From Methanobacteriota archaeon (GTDB lineage Archaea; Thermoplasmatota; Poseidoniia; Poseidoniales; Thalassarchaeaceae), in NCBI GenBank assembly GCA_002713585.1, contig PATD01000044.1:1-40615 (forward strand): a DNA stretch of 40,615 nucleotides, in the 5' to 3' direction. Under the pieces are notes generated by a model that made no database searches, had not been told where the DNA came from, and was given only the letters and a program-made list of their open reading frames with translations. Below, one piece after another: positions 27,090 to 36,987 of this stretch. Position 1 is the first letter of the stretch. Each line of letters begins with the position of its first letter. A program made the position numbers and the translations under genes.

Positions 27090-27968
27090 TCACTCGACCC
27101 TCTGAGTCACGCGAACCTGATCACCACGGACAGTGAGAGGGATAGGAACCATTGCATCAAACAACTCAACGGTGATCTCCTCCTTAGTGTCTGAAATGTT
27201 GGTAACACGAGCACGTTGTCCCTTGAAGGCGCCCACGCGAACTTCGACAACGTCGCCCTCAGAGATGCCAGCTGTTGCTGCTTTGGGCTCAAGATGAGGG
27301 AAGATATCGCGGAATGGTGCCTCACCACCGAGGACCTTTCTCACATTCTTCATTGGTGTGGTTCGATTACCGGCACGCCCGATGATTTTCTCAACATGGT
27401 GTTGAGCAGATGCTTCGACAAAGATGTAACCACGCATGTGGTCCGACTGGAGGACTGCATGAATCTCATCCACAGTGTCAGCTAGAGAACCGGTGCCACT
27501 TAGGCGCGCACGAATCTCGTTGGCTGCGTTTGCTTCCTGACCGATGGATGTCTTGAGAATGTAGAGGAACGTTCCCACGTCTCCATACATTTCAACGAGC
27601 GATGGGATGGTATAGCGGTCGCTTTCGTTGTCCTTACGCATATCACCCGGATCAATCCACGCTGCCTGGGAGTAAAGAGCAGCTGGATTGACCATCGTTT
27701 CAGAGGTTTCGACAAGGATTGGAGTGACGTCTGTTAGACGATTACCAAAAGCGAGACCGCGAGGAGCACCGGTTCGAATATGCTTCATTGACTCACTCGA
27801 AATACCTGTAGCTTCTGTAACCCTGTTGAAGACAACACCAAGGTCTTCTGCATCACCAATACCAAAGACGCCATCCCATGCGAGAGCGAACTCGCTGACG
27901 GCATCTGAGCGCTTTAGGATAAGCACCTTCTCTTCATTGCGGAGGAAAACGACGAATGCATTGGACAA
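27090..27968 (-). CDS. spt5: Transcription elongation factor Spt5 (NGN+KOW) with N-terminal degenerate Nudix-like domain
   Basis: C-terminal NGN 'TFLYILKTSIGQEANAANEI...DHMRGYIFVEA' and KOW 'EGDVVEVRVGAFKGQRARVTNI'. N-term 'SNAFVVFLRNEEKVLILKRSDAVSEFALAWDGVFG...' resembles Nudix. Gene order secE-spt5-L11. Confidence 0.88.
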   Translation of the reverse strand: MSNAFVVFLRNEEKVLILKRSDAVSEFALAWDGVFGIGDAEDLGVVFNRVTEATGISSESMKHIRTGAPRGLAFGNRLTDVTPILVETSETMVNPAALYSQAAWIDPGDMRKDNESDRYTIPSLVEMYGDVGTFLYILKTSIGQEANAANEIRARLSGTGSLADTVDEIHAVLQSDHMRGYIFVEASAQHHVEKIIGRAGNRTTPMKNVRKVLGGEAPFRDIFPHLEPKAATAGISEGDVVEVRVGAFKGQRARVTNISDTKEEITVELFDAMVPIPLTVRGDQVRVTQRVE

Positions 27969-27982
27969 CTCAAATCACCTCA

Positions 27983-28276
27983 TCATGGCTCAAACTGGAC
28001 GCTCTCTGTAGGAGGAGAGGTCAACCAGTCGAAGAAAGAAGGGAGAAGATTGTCCATTAGCCATAAGACTCCGAATCCAATCGCTCCCAGTACAAACATA
28101 CCAATGCCACAGACGATAACCGTCTGGCGGAATTCAGTCTTTGATGGCTTGCGCGCCATCTTGATGATGCGCGCCCAGTCACCTCTCTGGCGGCGCCTGA
28201 ACCATGATTCGATTTCATCCTGCATGGCTTGCGCTCGTTGTTCGATACCATTCGAGCCATCGCCTTCATCGGACAT
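27983..28276 (-). CDS. secE: Preprotein translocase subunit SecE / Sec61 gamma
   Basis: 'RARIIKMARKPSKTEF'-type amphipathic helix (here 'WARIIKMARKPSKTEFRQTVIVCGIGMFVLGAIGFGVLWLM') and position between ftsZ and spt5. Confidence 0.88.
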   Translation of the reverse strand: MSDEGDGSNGIEQRAQAMQDEIESWFRRRQRGDWARIIKMARKPSKTEFRQTVIVCGIGMFVLGAIGFGVLWLMDNLLPSFFDWLTSPPTESVQFEP

Positions 28277-28343
28277 GGTACAACCTCAGCCTTCGATGCG
28301 ACTTCCGTGTCCCATTTAAGCACAACGGAGCGAGCAAAGGCAT

Positions 28344-29549
28344 TCATGTGATGAATGTCGCGGACCTTGAACGAATTCCCTGAGAACGGTTCTGGAGGGA
28401 TGCACCATGAATTTGTTCACTTCGCACACCGGTTAGAACAATGAGGACACGGAGTTCTTCTTCCATGGATTCGTCCACCGTTGCACCCCAAATGATACGT
28501 GCATGAGGATTGATGCTCTCGCGAATAATCTGTGCACACATTTCCGCCTCTCCCAATGTGAGATTCTTACCAGCAACAACGTTGACTAAAGCTCCACGTG
28601 CATCAGAAACATCGATGTCCAGAAGAGGAGATTCTAGTGCTTGACGAGTTGCATATTCGGCGCGATCGGGGCCACGTCCCTCGCCATAGCCAATCATTGC
28701 CGTGCCTCCTCCATTGACCATGACTGAACGGAGATCCTCGAAGTCGAGATTCACAAGACCCTCCTTTGAGATTAATTCGGTAACACCGGCTATAGAACGC
28801 ATTAGTAACTCATCCGCGACGCGGAAGGCGGCTCCAATGGGGAGATCACGAACGCCATCAACCTCGAGTAGACGGTCATTAGGAAGTACAACAACAGTAT
28901 CACAGACTTCACGCAAGCGTTGCAGGCCCCAATCAGCATTCTGTCGCCTCTGAGTTCCTTCAGAAGTGAATGGGTAGGTGACTACACCAATGGTAAGAGC
29001 GCCTGCCGCCTTCGCTAAACGTGCAATGACATGAGCACTTCCTGTACCTGTGCCCCCACCTAGACCAGCAGTCACAAAGGCTAGATCACAATCATTGACG
29101 GATTCTGTGAGATTACGTTCTGACTCTAAAGCAGCCTTCTCACCCATCTCTGGATCTCCACCTGCACCTCTTCCACGAGCTGTACGACCAATCAGCATCT
29201 TGTGTTCTGCATTGACCTTGAGAAGATGCTGTGCATCCGTGTTGATTGCCCATCCTACCACGTATTCATCGTCGAGGAGGCCTTCATCTGAGAGGCGAGA
29301 TACCGTATTATTGCCGCATCCACCACATCCGAAGACCCGGATTCTAGGCTGCAAGGTCTTGAGAAGATTAACGAGATCTTGTTCTCCTGGGGAGTGCGTC
29401 TGTTGCGCTTCAGGCGTGTCTTCTTGAAGCTCTAAAACACGGTCGATTATATGGCGCATGCGTGCAGCGTGCTCGCAGCCATCATAACCATATCGTCGTC
29501 GATTGCTTGCTGCATCCCGTTTCTGAAGCCTCTGCATAACACCGGGCAC
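28344..29549 (-). CDS. ftsZ: Cell division protein FtsZ
   Basis: 'VFGCGGCGNNTVSRL', tubulin signature 'GLGGGTGTGSAHVIARLAK', 'NADWGLQRLREVCDTVVVLPNDRLLEV'. GTG 29549 or ATG 29537 start. Confidence 0.94.
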   Translation of the reverse strand: MPGVMQRLQKRDAASNRRRYGYDGCEHAARMRHIIDRVLELQEDTPEAQQTHSPGEQDLVNLLKTLQPRIRVFGCGGCGNNTVSRLSDEGLLDDEYVVGWAINTDAQHLLKVNAEHKMLIGRTARGRGAGGDPEMGEKAALESERNLTESVNDCDLAFVTAGLGGGTGTGSAHVIARLAKAAGALTIGVVTYPFTSEGTQRRQNADWGLQRLREVCDTVVVLPNDRLLEVDGVRDLPIGAAFRVADELLMRSIAGVTELISKEGLVNLDFEDLRSVMVNGGGTAMIGYGEGRGPDRAEYATRQALESPLLDIDVSDARGALVNVVAGKNLTLGEAEMCAQIIRESINPHARIIWGATVDESMEEELRVLIVLTGVRSEQIHGASLQNRSQGIRSRSATFIT

Positions 29550-29583
29550 CTGTGAAGCAAACAGTCAAGCCAGTGTAGCCTAG

Positions 29584-32500
29584 ATGGAGTCCATGCTTCG
29601 CTGTAGGTGCCGGACCGGACTCTCATGGTTCTTACTCCTGCTATTCATCCTACCCAGCTTGATGATGATGGGTGAACCATCTGTAATACCTCTCGATGAA
29701 GATAATACGAAACAACACAATGTTCAGCCTCTACAATGGACTAGAAACGTTCACCCTCCTGAAGGCGGAGGGCTACAAGCAGACCTCTGGATCCCCCAGA
29801 CAAATGGTGCCCTGTGGGCATTGGATTTCTCACCCAATGAGAAACACATCGCAGCGGTTGACATCGACCAACGCTGGTTAATGGTCTGGAATATCACCGA
29901 TGGACGCACTATCATGACTGCCGCACATCCAGACCCACTCGTCGATGTTATCTGGCTCGATAATAGTCATGTCATGATTGCGGATTCAGACGATGATCTC
30001 GTGGTTTTTGAGATTGAAGACAATGGAGGATCGTGGCCTATGAACACCTCCAGTGGCTATCAGATGTCCTGGGCGAAAGGTTTCACTGGAGCGAAAGACG
30101 GGTTTCTCTGGGGAATGGATCTATCAGAGGACCGGAGCCGAGTTGTCATCTGCGGTGAAATCGATGACCCCAACATCTCTGGCGAAATTGTGAGCGTCGA
30201 AACGTCCTATCTGACTGGAGGCCAAGGCACACCCACCACGATTTATACCTCAGATCAACCAATTGACTGTTCCTTCTCTCCTAATGGAAGCATGGTCACA
30301 ACCGTGTTACGGAACCCCTCGGGCATCGTAAATCAAGACCGGGTCGTGGCGCATAATATTCCCGATCTATCCCCCCTATGGGACCGAGCAATTGGTGGCG
30401 GAGAAGCTACGGCATGGGCAATTGACTGGGAACCCAATGGAATGGGGTACACCATCGGTTGGAATCGACCAAGTGAAGGAGTCGTTACACACTTCCGACA
30501 CAATGATGGTATAATCGACTGGTATTCACCAATTCCACAGGATGTATCTGCTCTCGAATGGAGTCCCATTGGCGATGTACTCGTTGTTGGACTCCATGAT
30601 CCTGGACGGATGATGATTATTGATCAGATAGGTACCATTCTCAACGACTTGGGTTGGCATAGCACGGTCTCTGCAGGAACAGGAGTACCAGCCGATGTAC
30701 TCGACGTCTCTGTATCACTCGGGGGTATGATGGCATCTGCAGGCCGAGATGGAAGCATCGAAATTTGGAATGGTCCTGCTTCGATGCCCGAACTTGTGGC
30801 CGTGCTCGGCAACCACCTCACGCGCGAAGTGTCAATGCATCCACGATTCAATCTCCTAGCTATGGCTGATTCATCGGGAACGATGAGTGTTCGAAACCTT
30901 ACCACTGGAGGCATAGAGCGACAATGCTTCCATCCAGATCATGGTATGCCCTTGGATGATATCCCATACGCAAAGAGTGTTGATTGGGGCGATGATGAAT
31001 CCGTCCTGATTGGATTCAGTGACGGAATTATTGTTGCCTGTGATGAACAAGGTAAGAATATCCTACAGAACGATCTCTCCAGCCAAGGCACCTTGGAAGT
31101 AATGGGGAGAGTCCGTTACCAATCTACTGAACTCATCGTTGCGACCTATGGAGAGAATGCAACAAACACCAGTGCAGACGGAGTGATTACGGTTCTTTCG
31201 AGTTCATCGGGGCAATCCCTCCGTCAATGGAATTACGATGAGGTCCATTGGACCATCGCTTTTGGACCAAATCAAGAAATTATGAGTTCTGTTAGCCAAA
31301 GTGGACAAGTTAGGACTTGGTCTACGATTGACCCTGATCCGATGATGTGGACGGACAATGGAGTCGCCTATAGTCACGAGAACTACTCAGGAGCGAATCA
31401 GTGGTTCAACGAATATCCAGTGCTTGTTACTGGTGGTTGGGATGCAAAAATCAAGATGTATGATTCCACACAACAGGTCCTCGTCACAGAAATAGATGCT
31501 GCAAACGAAATTTTCGACTTCGCACTGGATTCTCAAGGCCCCCGCATCATTGTCGGTTCGGGGGATTCTACCACCTCGTCTACAGGGCGTATCCAGATTT
31601 TTGATCTAACTACGAGCAATCTGATCACTTCGATGAACACCATCGGAATCCCAAGAGGTATCGAACTCGATCACGATAGAAACGTGGTCCTAGTGAATCA
31701 TACTGGAAGCATAGTGCGCTTCGTATCTGATGTTGATCAAGATGGAGTGCCAGACGATGTTGACGCATTTCCAAACGACCCAACCCAGTATTCCGATTTG
31801 GACGAGGACGAGTTCGGAGACAATCCTGCAGGAAACCAACCTGATTCATGTCCCGAGCAACCAGGTGTTTCCTACGTGGATCGATACGGATGTATCGACT
31901 CGGATGGTGATGGTAGGTCTGATCCAACTCCAAATTGGTTAGCACATCCTCTCGGACTTGCTGATGCATTCCCAGATGACCCATACCAATGGTTGGATAC
32001 TGACGGTGATGGAGTAGGTGATGAACACTCATTCACAGTTGCAAGTAACGGAATGAGAATTGACAACGGAGATGCATTTCCTAACGACCCAACACAAATC
32101 ACAGACCGAGATGGGGATGGATGTGGTGACAATTACACCTATTCAATCGACGACTTGGGTTACCGCGTACCAGCGAATGGTGATGCATTCCCAAACGATC
32201 CCCTCCAATGCCACGACCTTGATGGCGACAGTATAGGAGACAATTATTCCTACACCGTAGACCCTGAAACCGGTCTCTTAATCGAAATAGGTGACAAATA
32301 TCCATTCGATCGATTAGCTTGGCATGACCCTGATGACGATGGATGCGTTCCATCGAGTGCAACTGACATCCCATATGATTACGATTCGACCGATCCTCTC
32401 GTATGTGCTGCACCAGAAGTTTCTGAACCTCAGGTAAACAATACGGATTCGAATGTAAGCCAACCTGAGTCCGATGTCGATAGTGATGAAGATGGTGTTT

Positions 32501-32865
32501 TGGACACAGACGACCTTTGTCCAAGTGAACCAGGCGTGTCTGCGAACGGAGGGTGCCCAGTCACATTTAACGATGAAATCAATACCGAAAATGAAAATGA
32601 AAATCGGGGGGAAGAAACAGCCTCCGATAGCGGAGGGGGGCTATTGATTGCAATTATCTTCGGACTTCTCATGATGGCGGGAGCCGGTTTCCTAATTATT
32701 CGTAACAAGGAGAAAGGCACCTCAGACTCTGGAACTCCAATCCAAGAAATAGAACGATGTCCTGAATGCAACGGTGTTGCACAAGAGGCAGTGGAGAATG
32801 GTAATCGGTGGACGTGGTGTCCAGCCTGCAGAAAATGGCTTCAGTACAAAGGCCCAGCGTCTTGA
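29584..32865 (+). CDS. Large cell-surface protein: signal peptide, WD40-like beta-propeller, TSP3-like Ca-binding repeats, C-terminal TM and cytosolic zinc ribbon
   Basis: Signal-like 'GLSWFLLLLFILPSLMMMG'. WD-like repeats; 'DQDGVPDDVDAFPNDPTQ...DGDGVGDE...DGDGCGDN' repeats. TM 'GGGLLIAIIFGLLMMAGAGFLII', then 'CPECNGVAQEAVENGNRWTWCPAC'. Confidence 0.8.
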   Translation: MESMLRCRCRTGLSWFLLLLFILPSLMMMGEPSVIPLDEDNTKQHNVQPLQWTRNVHPPEGGGLQADLWIPQTNGALWALDFSPNEKHIAAVDIDQRWLMVWNITDGRTIMTAAHPDPLVDVIWLDNSHVMIADSDDDLVVFEIEDNGGSWPMNTSSGYQMSWAKGFTGAKDGFLWGMDLSEDRSRVVICGEIDDPNISGEIVSVETSYLTGGQGTPTTIYTSDQPIDCSFSPNGSMVTTVLRNPSGIVNQDRVVAHNIPDLSPLWDRAIGGGEATAWAIDWEPNGMGYTIGWNRPSEGVVTHFRHNDGIIDWYSPIPQDVSALEWSPIGDVLVVGLHDPGRMMIIDQIGTILNDLGWHSTVSAGTGVPADVLDVSVSLGGMMASAGRDGSIEIWNGPASMPELVAVLGNHLTREVSMHPRFNLLAMADSSGTMSVRNLTTGGIERQCFHPDHGMPLDDIPYAKSVDWGDDESVLIGFSDGIIVACDEQGKNILQNDLSSQGTLEVMGRVRYQSTELIVATYGENATNTSADGVITVLSSSSGQSLRQWNYDEVHWTIAFGPNQEIMSSVSQSGQVRTWSTIDPDPMMWTDNGVAYSHENYSGANQWFNEYPVLVTGGWDAKIKMYDSTQQVLVTEIDAANEIFDFALDSQGPRIIVGSGDSTTSSTGRIQIFDLTTSNLITSMNTIGIPRGIELDHDRNVVLVNHTGSIVRFVSDVDQDGVPDDVDAFPNDPTQYSDLDEDEFGDNPAGNQPDSCPEQPGVSYVDRYGCIDSDGDGRSDPTPNWLAHPLGLADAFPDDPYQWLDTDGDGVGDEHSFTVASNGMRIDNGDAFPNDPTQITDRDGDGCGDNYTYSIDDLGYRVPANGDAFPNDPLQCHDLDGDSIGDNYSYTVDPETGLLIEIGDKYPFDRLAWHDPDDDGCVPSSATDIPYDYDSTDPLVCAAPEVSEPQVNNTDSNVSQPESDVDSDEDGVLDTDDLCPSEPGVSANGGCPVTFNDEINTENENENRGEETASDSGGGLLIAIIFGLLMMAGAGFLIIRNKEKGTSDSGTPIQEIERCPECNGVAQEAVENGNRWTWCPACRKWLQYKGPAS

Positions 32866-33675
32866 TTAGGACGACGAATAGGAATGGTAGTCCATCGAAG
32901 GCTGCAAGGAATCTATTGCTGCAGCAAGGCGAGCATCTGCTTCTCGTTCACCAGCTTCAATCTGTGCGGCTTCAGAATCAATTTTCACCAAACAATACTT
33001 CCCCCGTTCATTGATTCTTTTGTTCAAACCCAATGACGGATCAACTACACCATTCAAGATACTCTTGATTCGGTCAAGGCTCACCAATGCCCCGTCACCA
33101 TTTCGCATACCCATAACTCCGCCAATACGCTCCACACCTGGACTTCGATCGAGTGCATCGAGAAGTTGCAACGCGTCCCGCTTTCCTCCCTTCAAAGACC
33201 CTTGAATTCGCCAGCGTGATCCAAGTTTGGAAAGACGTGCTTCGAGATGATTCGCATCAATACGGATTGCCTTGTTGAATCGGCTAATCGAGCTTCGTAA
33301 ACGGCCCCGCTCAGACTCGATACGCCCATGAAGAATTAGATCCTCAACTTCGAGTTGTTTCTCATCAGACCAAGCATCTGCATCCCCCGACGAAGAAATC
33401 TGCTTCAGGCGAACCCTGCGAGCCTTCGCTAAACGTCGTGCTGCAGAGTGGGCCTCCGAGTATTGACCTCTGAGATGTAGGATTCGGACCCATTCACGGA
33501 GTGCAGTAACAAGGACTGCATCAAGGTGAATATCTCGCTTTGAATGAAGTAAATGAGTCGATAACTCCTGAGCCATAACCTCAGCAATTTCGTAGCGTCC
33601 TTCCCCAATATAACTACGAATCTGGACGACCACCTTGGCCGGGTCGTCCATCCCGAACATGTGACCAAGCCTCAC
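32866..33675 (-). CDS. Hypothetical alpha-helical (TPR-like) protein
   Basis: 269 aa. 'YEIAEVMAQELSTHLL...LRGQYSEAHSAARRLAKARR...SISRFNKAIRIDANHLEA' has TPR-like periodicity. GTG start overlaps the stop of the upstream surface-protein gene. Confidence 0.6.
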   Translation of the reverse strand: MRLGHMFGMDDPAKVVVQIRSYIGEGRYEIAEVMAQELSTHLLHSKRDIHLDAVLVTALREWVRILHLRGQYSEAHSAARRLAKARRVRLKQISSSGDADAWSDEKQLEVEDLILHGRIESERGRLRSSISRFNKAIRIDANHLEARLSKLGSRWRIQGSLKGGKRDALQLLDALDRSPGVERIGGVMGMRNGDGALVSLDRIKSILNGVVDPSLGLNKRINERGKYCLVKIDSEAAQIEAGEREADARLAAAIDSLQPSMDYHSYSSS

Positions 33676-36600
33676 GATGAGCGGCGGCGCACAGAGCGAC
33701 GGCGGACTCGAGGACGAGAACCGCCCCCATCATCATCGTCATCGTCATCGTCATCATCCTTGGCCTTCCGCTTGGTGCGCCTCTTCGGACGTGCAACCTT
33801 TTCTTGGAACAGATCATCATCCTCTTCATCTTCGACCTGCTTATCCTCTGACTTTTCTTCCTTATCCTCTGACTTCTCATTAAGAGCGCCTAAATCTGCG
33901 CGGACATCGTCAGCAGAACCGCCTTCGCCTCCTCCCATGAAGTCGGCCATCCAATCATCTTCGTCGAGCATGTCCTCCTCATCACCACGTCGCTTTCTCG
34001 CAGGGTTAGCATTTGCCATCGAAGCAGCAACAATTGCAGCAAGGAGAAGGACCAGATTCAATCCACCCATCACATAGACAAGAAGGAACGTCCCAGAGAA
34101 CATTCCTGGCGATACACACCCGGTCGTTGAATCTACTTCGGTGTTGGAAAGTGTGCCCGGGCAACTATCCTCATCGTTAGGAACACCATCACCATCATCA
34201 TCAGGAACCTGCATATCTGCAACCTCTGTAGCACAAACAGTGTAACCAGAAGTGGATCTCTGACAAAGATCTACGATGAACGTGATTCGTACCTCTTCGA
34301 CATTTCCAGCTGAATCGCCCGCTTCGACTATCAGACGTTGCCGACCCTTCTCAGGCCAAGAGGCAGCAGGATCGAGATATTCGAACACGAAGGTCTTGCC
34401 ACCGTCATCGGCCGCAGTAATATCCGTAACGTTGAACCATTCCGTACGAATAATTGACGTCTGATCGAGCCCTTTCTCAAACTTGATTCGGACAAAGTCG
34501 ACACCCACGTCGTCTGTTACGCTACCATGAATCCGAACGTATTCACCGTAGAGGTAGGTGCTGTCCGGGCCAGGGGAATACATCTGGATATCAGGGTCCT
34601 CGACATCAATAGGCCATCCAAGAGTGACTTCAGTACGGGTGTTTCCGGCAATATCAACCAGAGTATATTCAACACGGAGGTTACTGTTGACTAATCCTGA
34701 AGGTACAGTCATTCGAAGTCGGTAAGTATCCGCCTTGCCAGGCACCTTCTCAGCACGAACAAGGCCTCCTTCTTCGGTAAAGGCATGACCATCGGTTGTT
34801 GTGACATTGATAACCGGGTCCTCGCTAAGTTCCTCGTTTACCTTGAAGAGGAGTTCGTAATCCCCTTGAGTCAAGGCCTCTGCAATGAAGTCCTCATCGT
34901 TGTCATCCTCACCTTCAACGGTAATGATAGCAGTAGGTGCTGTAGTGTCCTCATGAACTAACCATGCGTTGAATTCGTTTGATACAACCGTATTTTCATT
35001 GCCCCACTGATCAGTTTGAGTCACAGCATACCAACGATGTCGATCTATCTCATCATCAACGTCAATGCTGCGATACATCTGAGTGGTGCTCGCTGAAGGC
35101 TCGGCAATTGTCTCAAGAAGAGTCCACCCATTCTCTGTAGTCGCATTAGTAGTCAGGACAAGTTCATCTTCCCAATTCTCAATACCCCATGGATTTCCAG
35201 AATGGACCCAGAGGCCGTAAGTTTCGTCAACCTCTTCGAAATCATTGAGCCAAGTCACCAGAACATACTTCGGTTCCGCCATTACCTCTAACATTGGAGA
35301 TGACATTTGTGGAGCGCGAGGATCCTGAGTATCTTCGAGGATAGCGTCTGAGCAATTCTGAATGAAGCGAGTGTCTTCGTAAGTACCGTTAATGTACCCA
35401 TAACGGGCTTCACTCGTAACACAGTAGTATGTATTCTGGTAAACATTGTCTGGGACTGAAGCCTCAGTTGTCTGAACACCATCTGGCACAGTAGCTACTA
35501 GATCAATATTCGAATCATTCACAAGATCCGATGCAGAAGTCAATCGAGACCCGACTGAACGGTATACGTGGTAAAACTCACCTTCCGCACCCATCTGATC
35601 ATTCCATGTAATCGTAGTCATACCGTTGTTGTACACTGCAGACACATTAGTCGGTTCTGCAATCCACGGATTGAAGGTGTCTTCGAAGATTAACGTCGAA
35701 GTTGAACCAGAGGATAGGAGGCCATCATGGTTACCAATCCAATCGACTACACTCACGGCGTAATAGGACTCAGCAAGGACACCTTGTTGTATGGTGTAGT
35801 CAAACATCTCTTCACCCGCAGACGCCTCTCCAATGAGTTGTGCTCCTGTGACATTCTGTCCAAACGGAGTAGGACTACGCCAGATTCGGTACCCCTCGTT
35901 TCCATCCTCAATTGGATCATCAGACCAAACGATAGTGGTTGTACCAAATCCAGTCTCAGGGATTGCTGAGAAGGAGGCTGCAACCTCGATTGCAGGTGCA
36001 GGGGCCCGTGAATCCTCACGGACAGGACTTAGGAGACTATTTTGAGTCAGGAATCGGAAATCTTCGAAGCCCTGATCGACAATTGTAGCCGTATAGTACA
36101 CATTCCGGTCGACACCACTGGGGACACTGATACTGTATGAGCTGGTCCCGGCTGGAATATCCTGAGCGACTAGAGTGGGATTGATTTGGCCCCAATTTGT
36201 TCTGTTCGCCGGAATTGGATGCTCGTAGATTCGAATCGTGTAAGCGTTTTCTCCGGTCTCAATTAACTGGCCAGGGAAGAATACAGGTACTGTATTTTCC
36301 CATTCAAGGATTGTTTGTTGATTCGCACCATCGTAAGTCGCATTCAGATTGAATACCGAAGTAATCGCATGAGAGGTCTCATTCACAGCCTCGTAATTCT
36401 GAGAGACGTTCATCTCAACGAAGGCAGCCTCTGTGCCGTTCCCAAGCATTGTTGTTACTGCATAGTGATAGCTTCCCTCACTACTATGTGGAGTCAGATG
36501 AATGACTGAGCGTGCCTGATTCCGACAATTACCTACACTCCATTCCGCCTCACAAGCAGGAATACTAGCAAAATGGGTTAGATTGTCATTCTCAATATCT

Positions 36601-36869
36601 AGGGTAGTGATTGGCATATCTGATCGGTATACTCGGTAAGTGGCAACTTGAAGGTCATTCATCACTTGAAAATCGCCAGTATCCAAGTTATCCCATTGAA
36701 TGCGGGTGAACTCGTACGTCGGGTCCCAAGACACGGAGATGTTTCGGGCCTGTAAATCGGAATCAGTTACTCCAGATGCTGCGACCAGAGACGCGAAACC
36801 GGTCATTGACATTAGGACAAACATAAGGACAAGACCGAGAGACTTCATTCTCGCCATGACTGGACCCAA
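33672..36869 (-). CDS. Large cell-surface protein with fibronectin III-like repeats, Ca-binding motif, C-terminal TM and charged cytosolic tail
   Basis: N-terminal signal 'LGLVLMFVLMSMTGFASLVAAS'; repeated 'TTITWNDQ..EGEFYHVYRS' FN3-like units; 'PDDDGDGVPNDEDSCPG'; TM 'FLLVYVMGGLNLVLLLAAIVAASM'; tail with Asp tract then RRR. Confidence 0.8.
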   Translation of the reverse strand: MGPVMARMKSLGLVLMFVLMSMTGFASLVAASGVTDSDLQARNISVSWDPTYEFTRIQWDNLDTGDFQVMNDLQVATYRVYRSDMPITTLDIENDNLTHFASIPACEAEWSVGNCRNQARSVIHLTPHSSEGSYHYAVTTMLGNGTEAAFVEMNVSQNYEAVNETSHAITSVFNLNATYDGANQQTILEWENTVPVFFPGQLIETGENAYTIRIYEHPIPANRTNWGQINPTLVAQDIPAGTSSYSISVPSGVDRNVYYTATIVDQGFEDFRFLTQNSLLSPVREDSRAPAPAIEVAASFSAIPETGFGTTTIVWSDDPIEDGNEGYRIWRSPTPFGQNVTGAQLIGEASAGEEMFDYTIQQGVLAESYYAVSVVDWIGNHDGLLSSGSTSTLIFEDTFNPWIAEPTNVSAVYNNGMTTITWNDQMGAEGEFYHVYRSVGSRLTSASDLVNDSNIDLVATVPDGVQTTEASVPDNVYQNTYYCVTSEARYGYINGTYEDTRFIQNCSDAILEDTQDPRAPQMSSPMLEVMAEPKYVLVTWLNDFEEVDETYGLWVHSGNPWGIENWEDELVLTTNATTENGWTLLETIAEPSASTTQMYRSIDVDDEIDRHRWYAVTQTDQWGNENTVVSNEFNAWLVHEDTTAPTAIITVEGEDDNDEDFIAEALTQGDYELLFKVNEELSEDPVINVTTTDGHAFTEEGGLVRAEKVPGKADTYRLRMTVPSGLVNSNLRVEYTLVDIAGNTRTEVTLGWPIDVEDPDIQMYSPGPDSTYLYGEYVRIHGSVTDDVGVDFVRIKFEKGLDQTSIIRTEWFNVTDITAADDGGKTFVFEYLDPAASWPEKGRQRLIVEAGDSAGNVEEVRITFIVDLCQRSTSGYTVCATEVADMQVPDDDGDGVPNDEDSCPGTLSNTEVDSTTGCVSPGMFSGTFLLVYVMGGLNLVLLLAAIVAASMANANPARKRRGDEEDMLDEDDWMADFMGGGEGGSADDVRADLGALNEKSEDKEEKSEDKQVEDEEDDDLFQEKVARPKRRTKRKAKDDDDDDDDDDGGGSRPRVRRRSVRRRSS
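33725..33762. repeat. Trinucleotide microsatellite-like tract (cat/cgt) encoding an Asp run
   Basis: 'catcatcatcgtcatcgtcatcgtcatcatcc' on + encodes poly-Asp in the minus-strand gene. Confidence 0.75.
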
Positions 36870-36987
36870 TCCTAACTTGGCACCTGACCCGACATGAACT
36901 TGACGCCCCTCATGTCATCCATCGGTTAGTTCTGAAACCTCACGTTTTGGCCGGAAGAACCTTTCACGACAGTTGGGACGCCACCTC

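Noticed and set aside
33725-33762. Tandem trinucleotide repeat as a regulatory or phase-variable element
   Set aside because: Units are 3-mers in frame encoding poly-Asp in a charged tail; length changes would not shift the frame.
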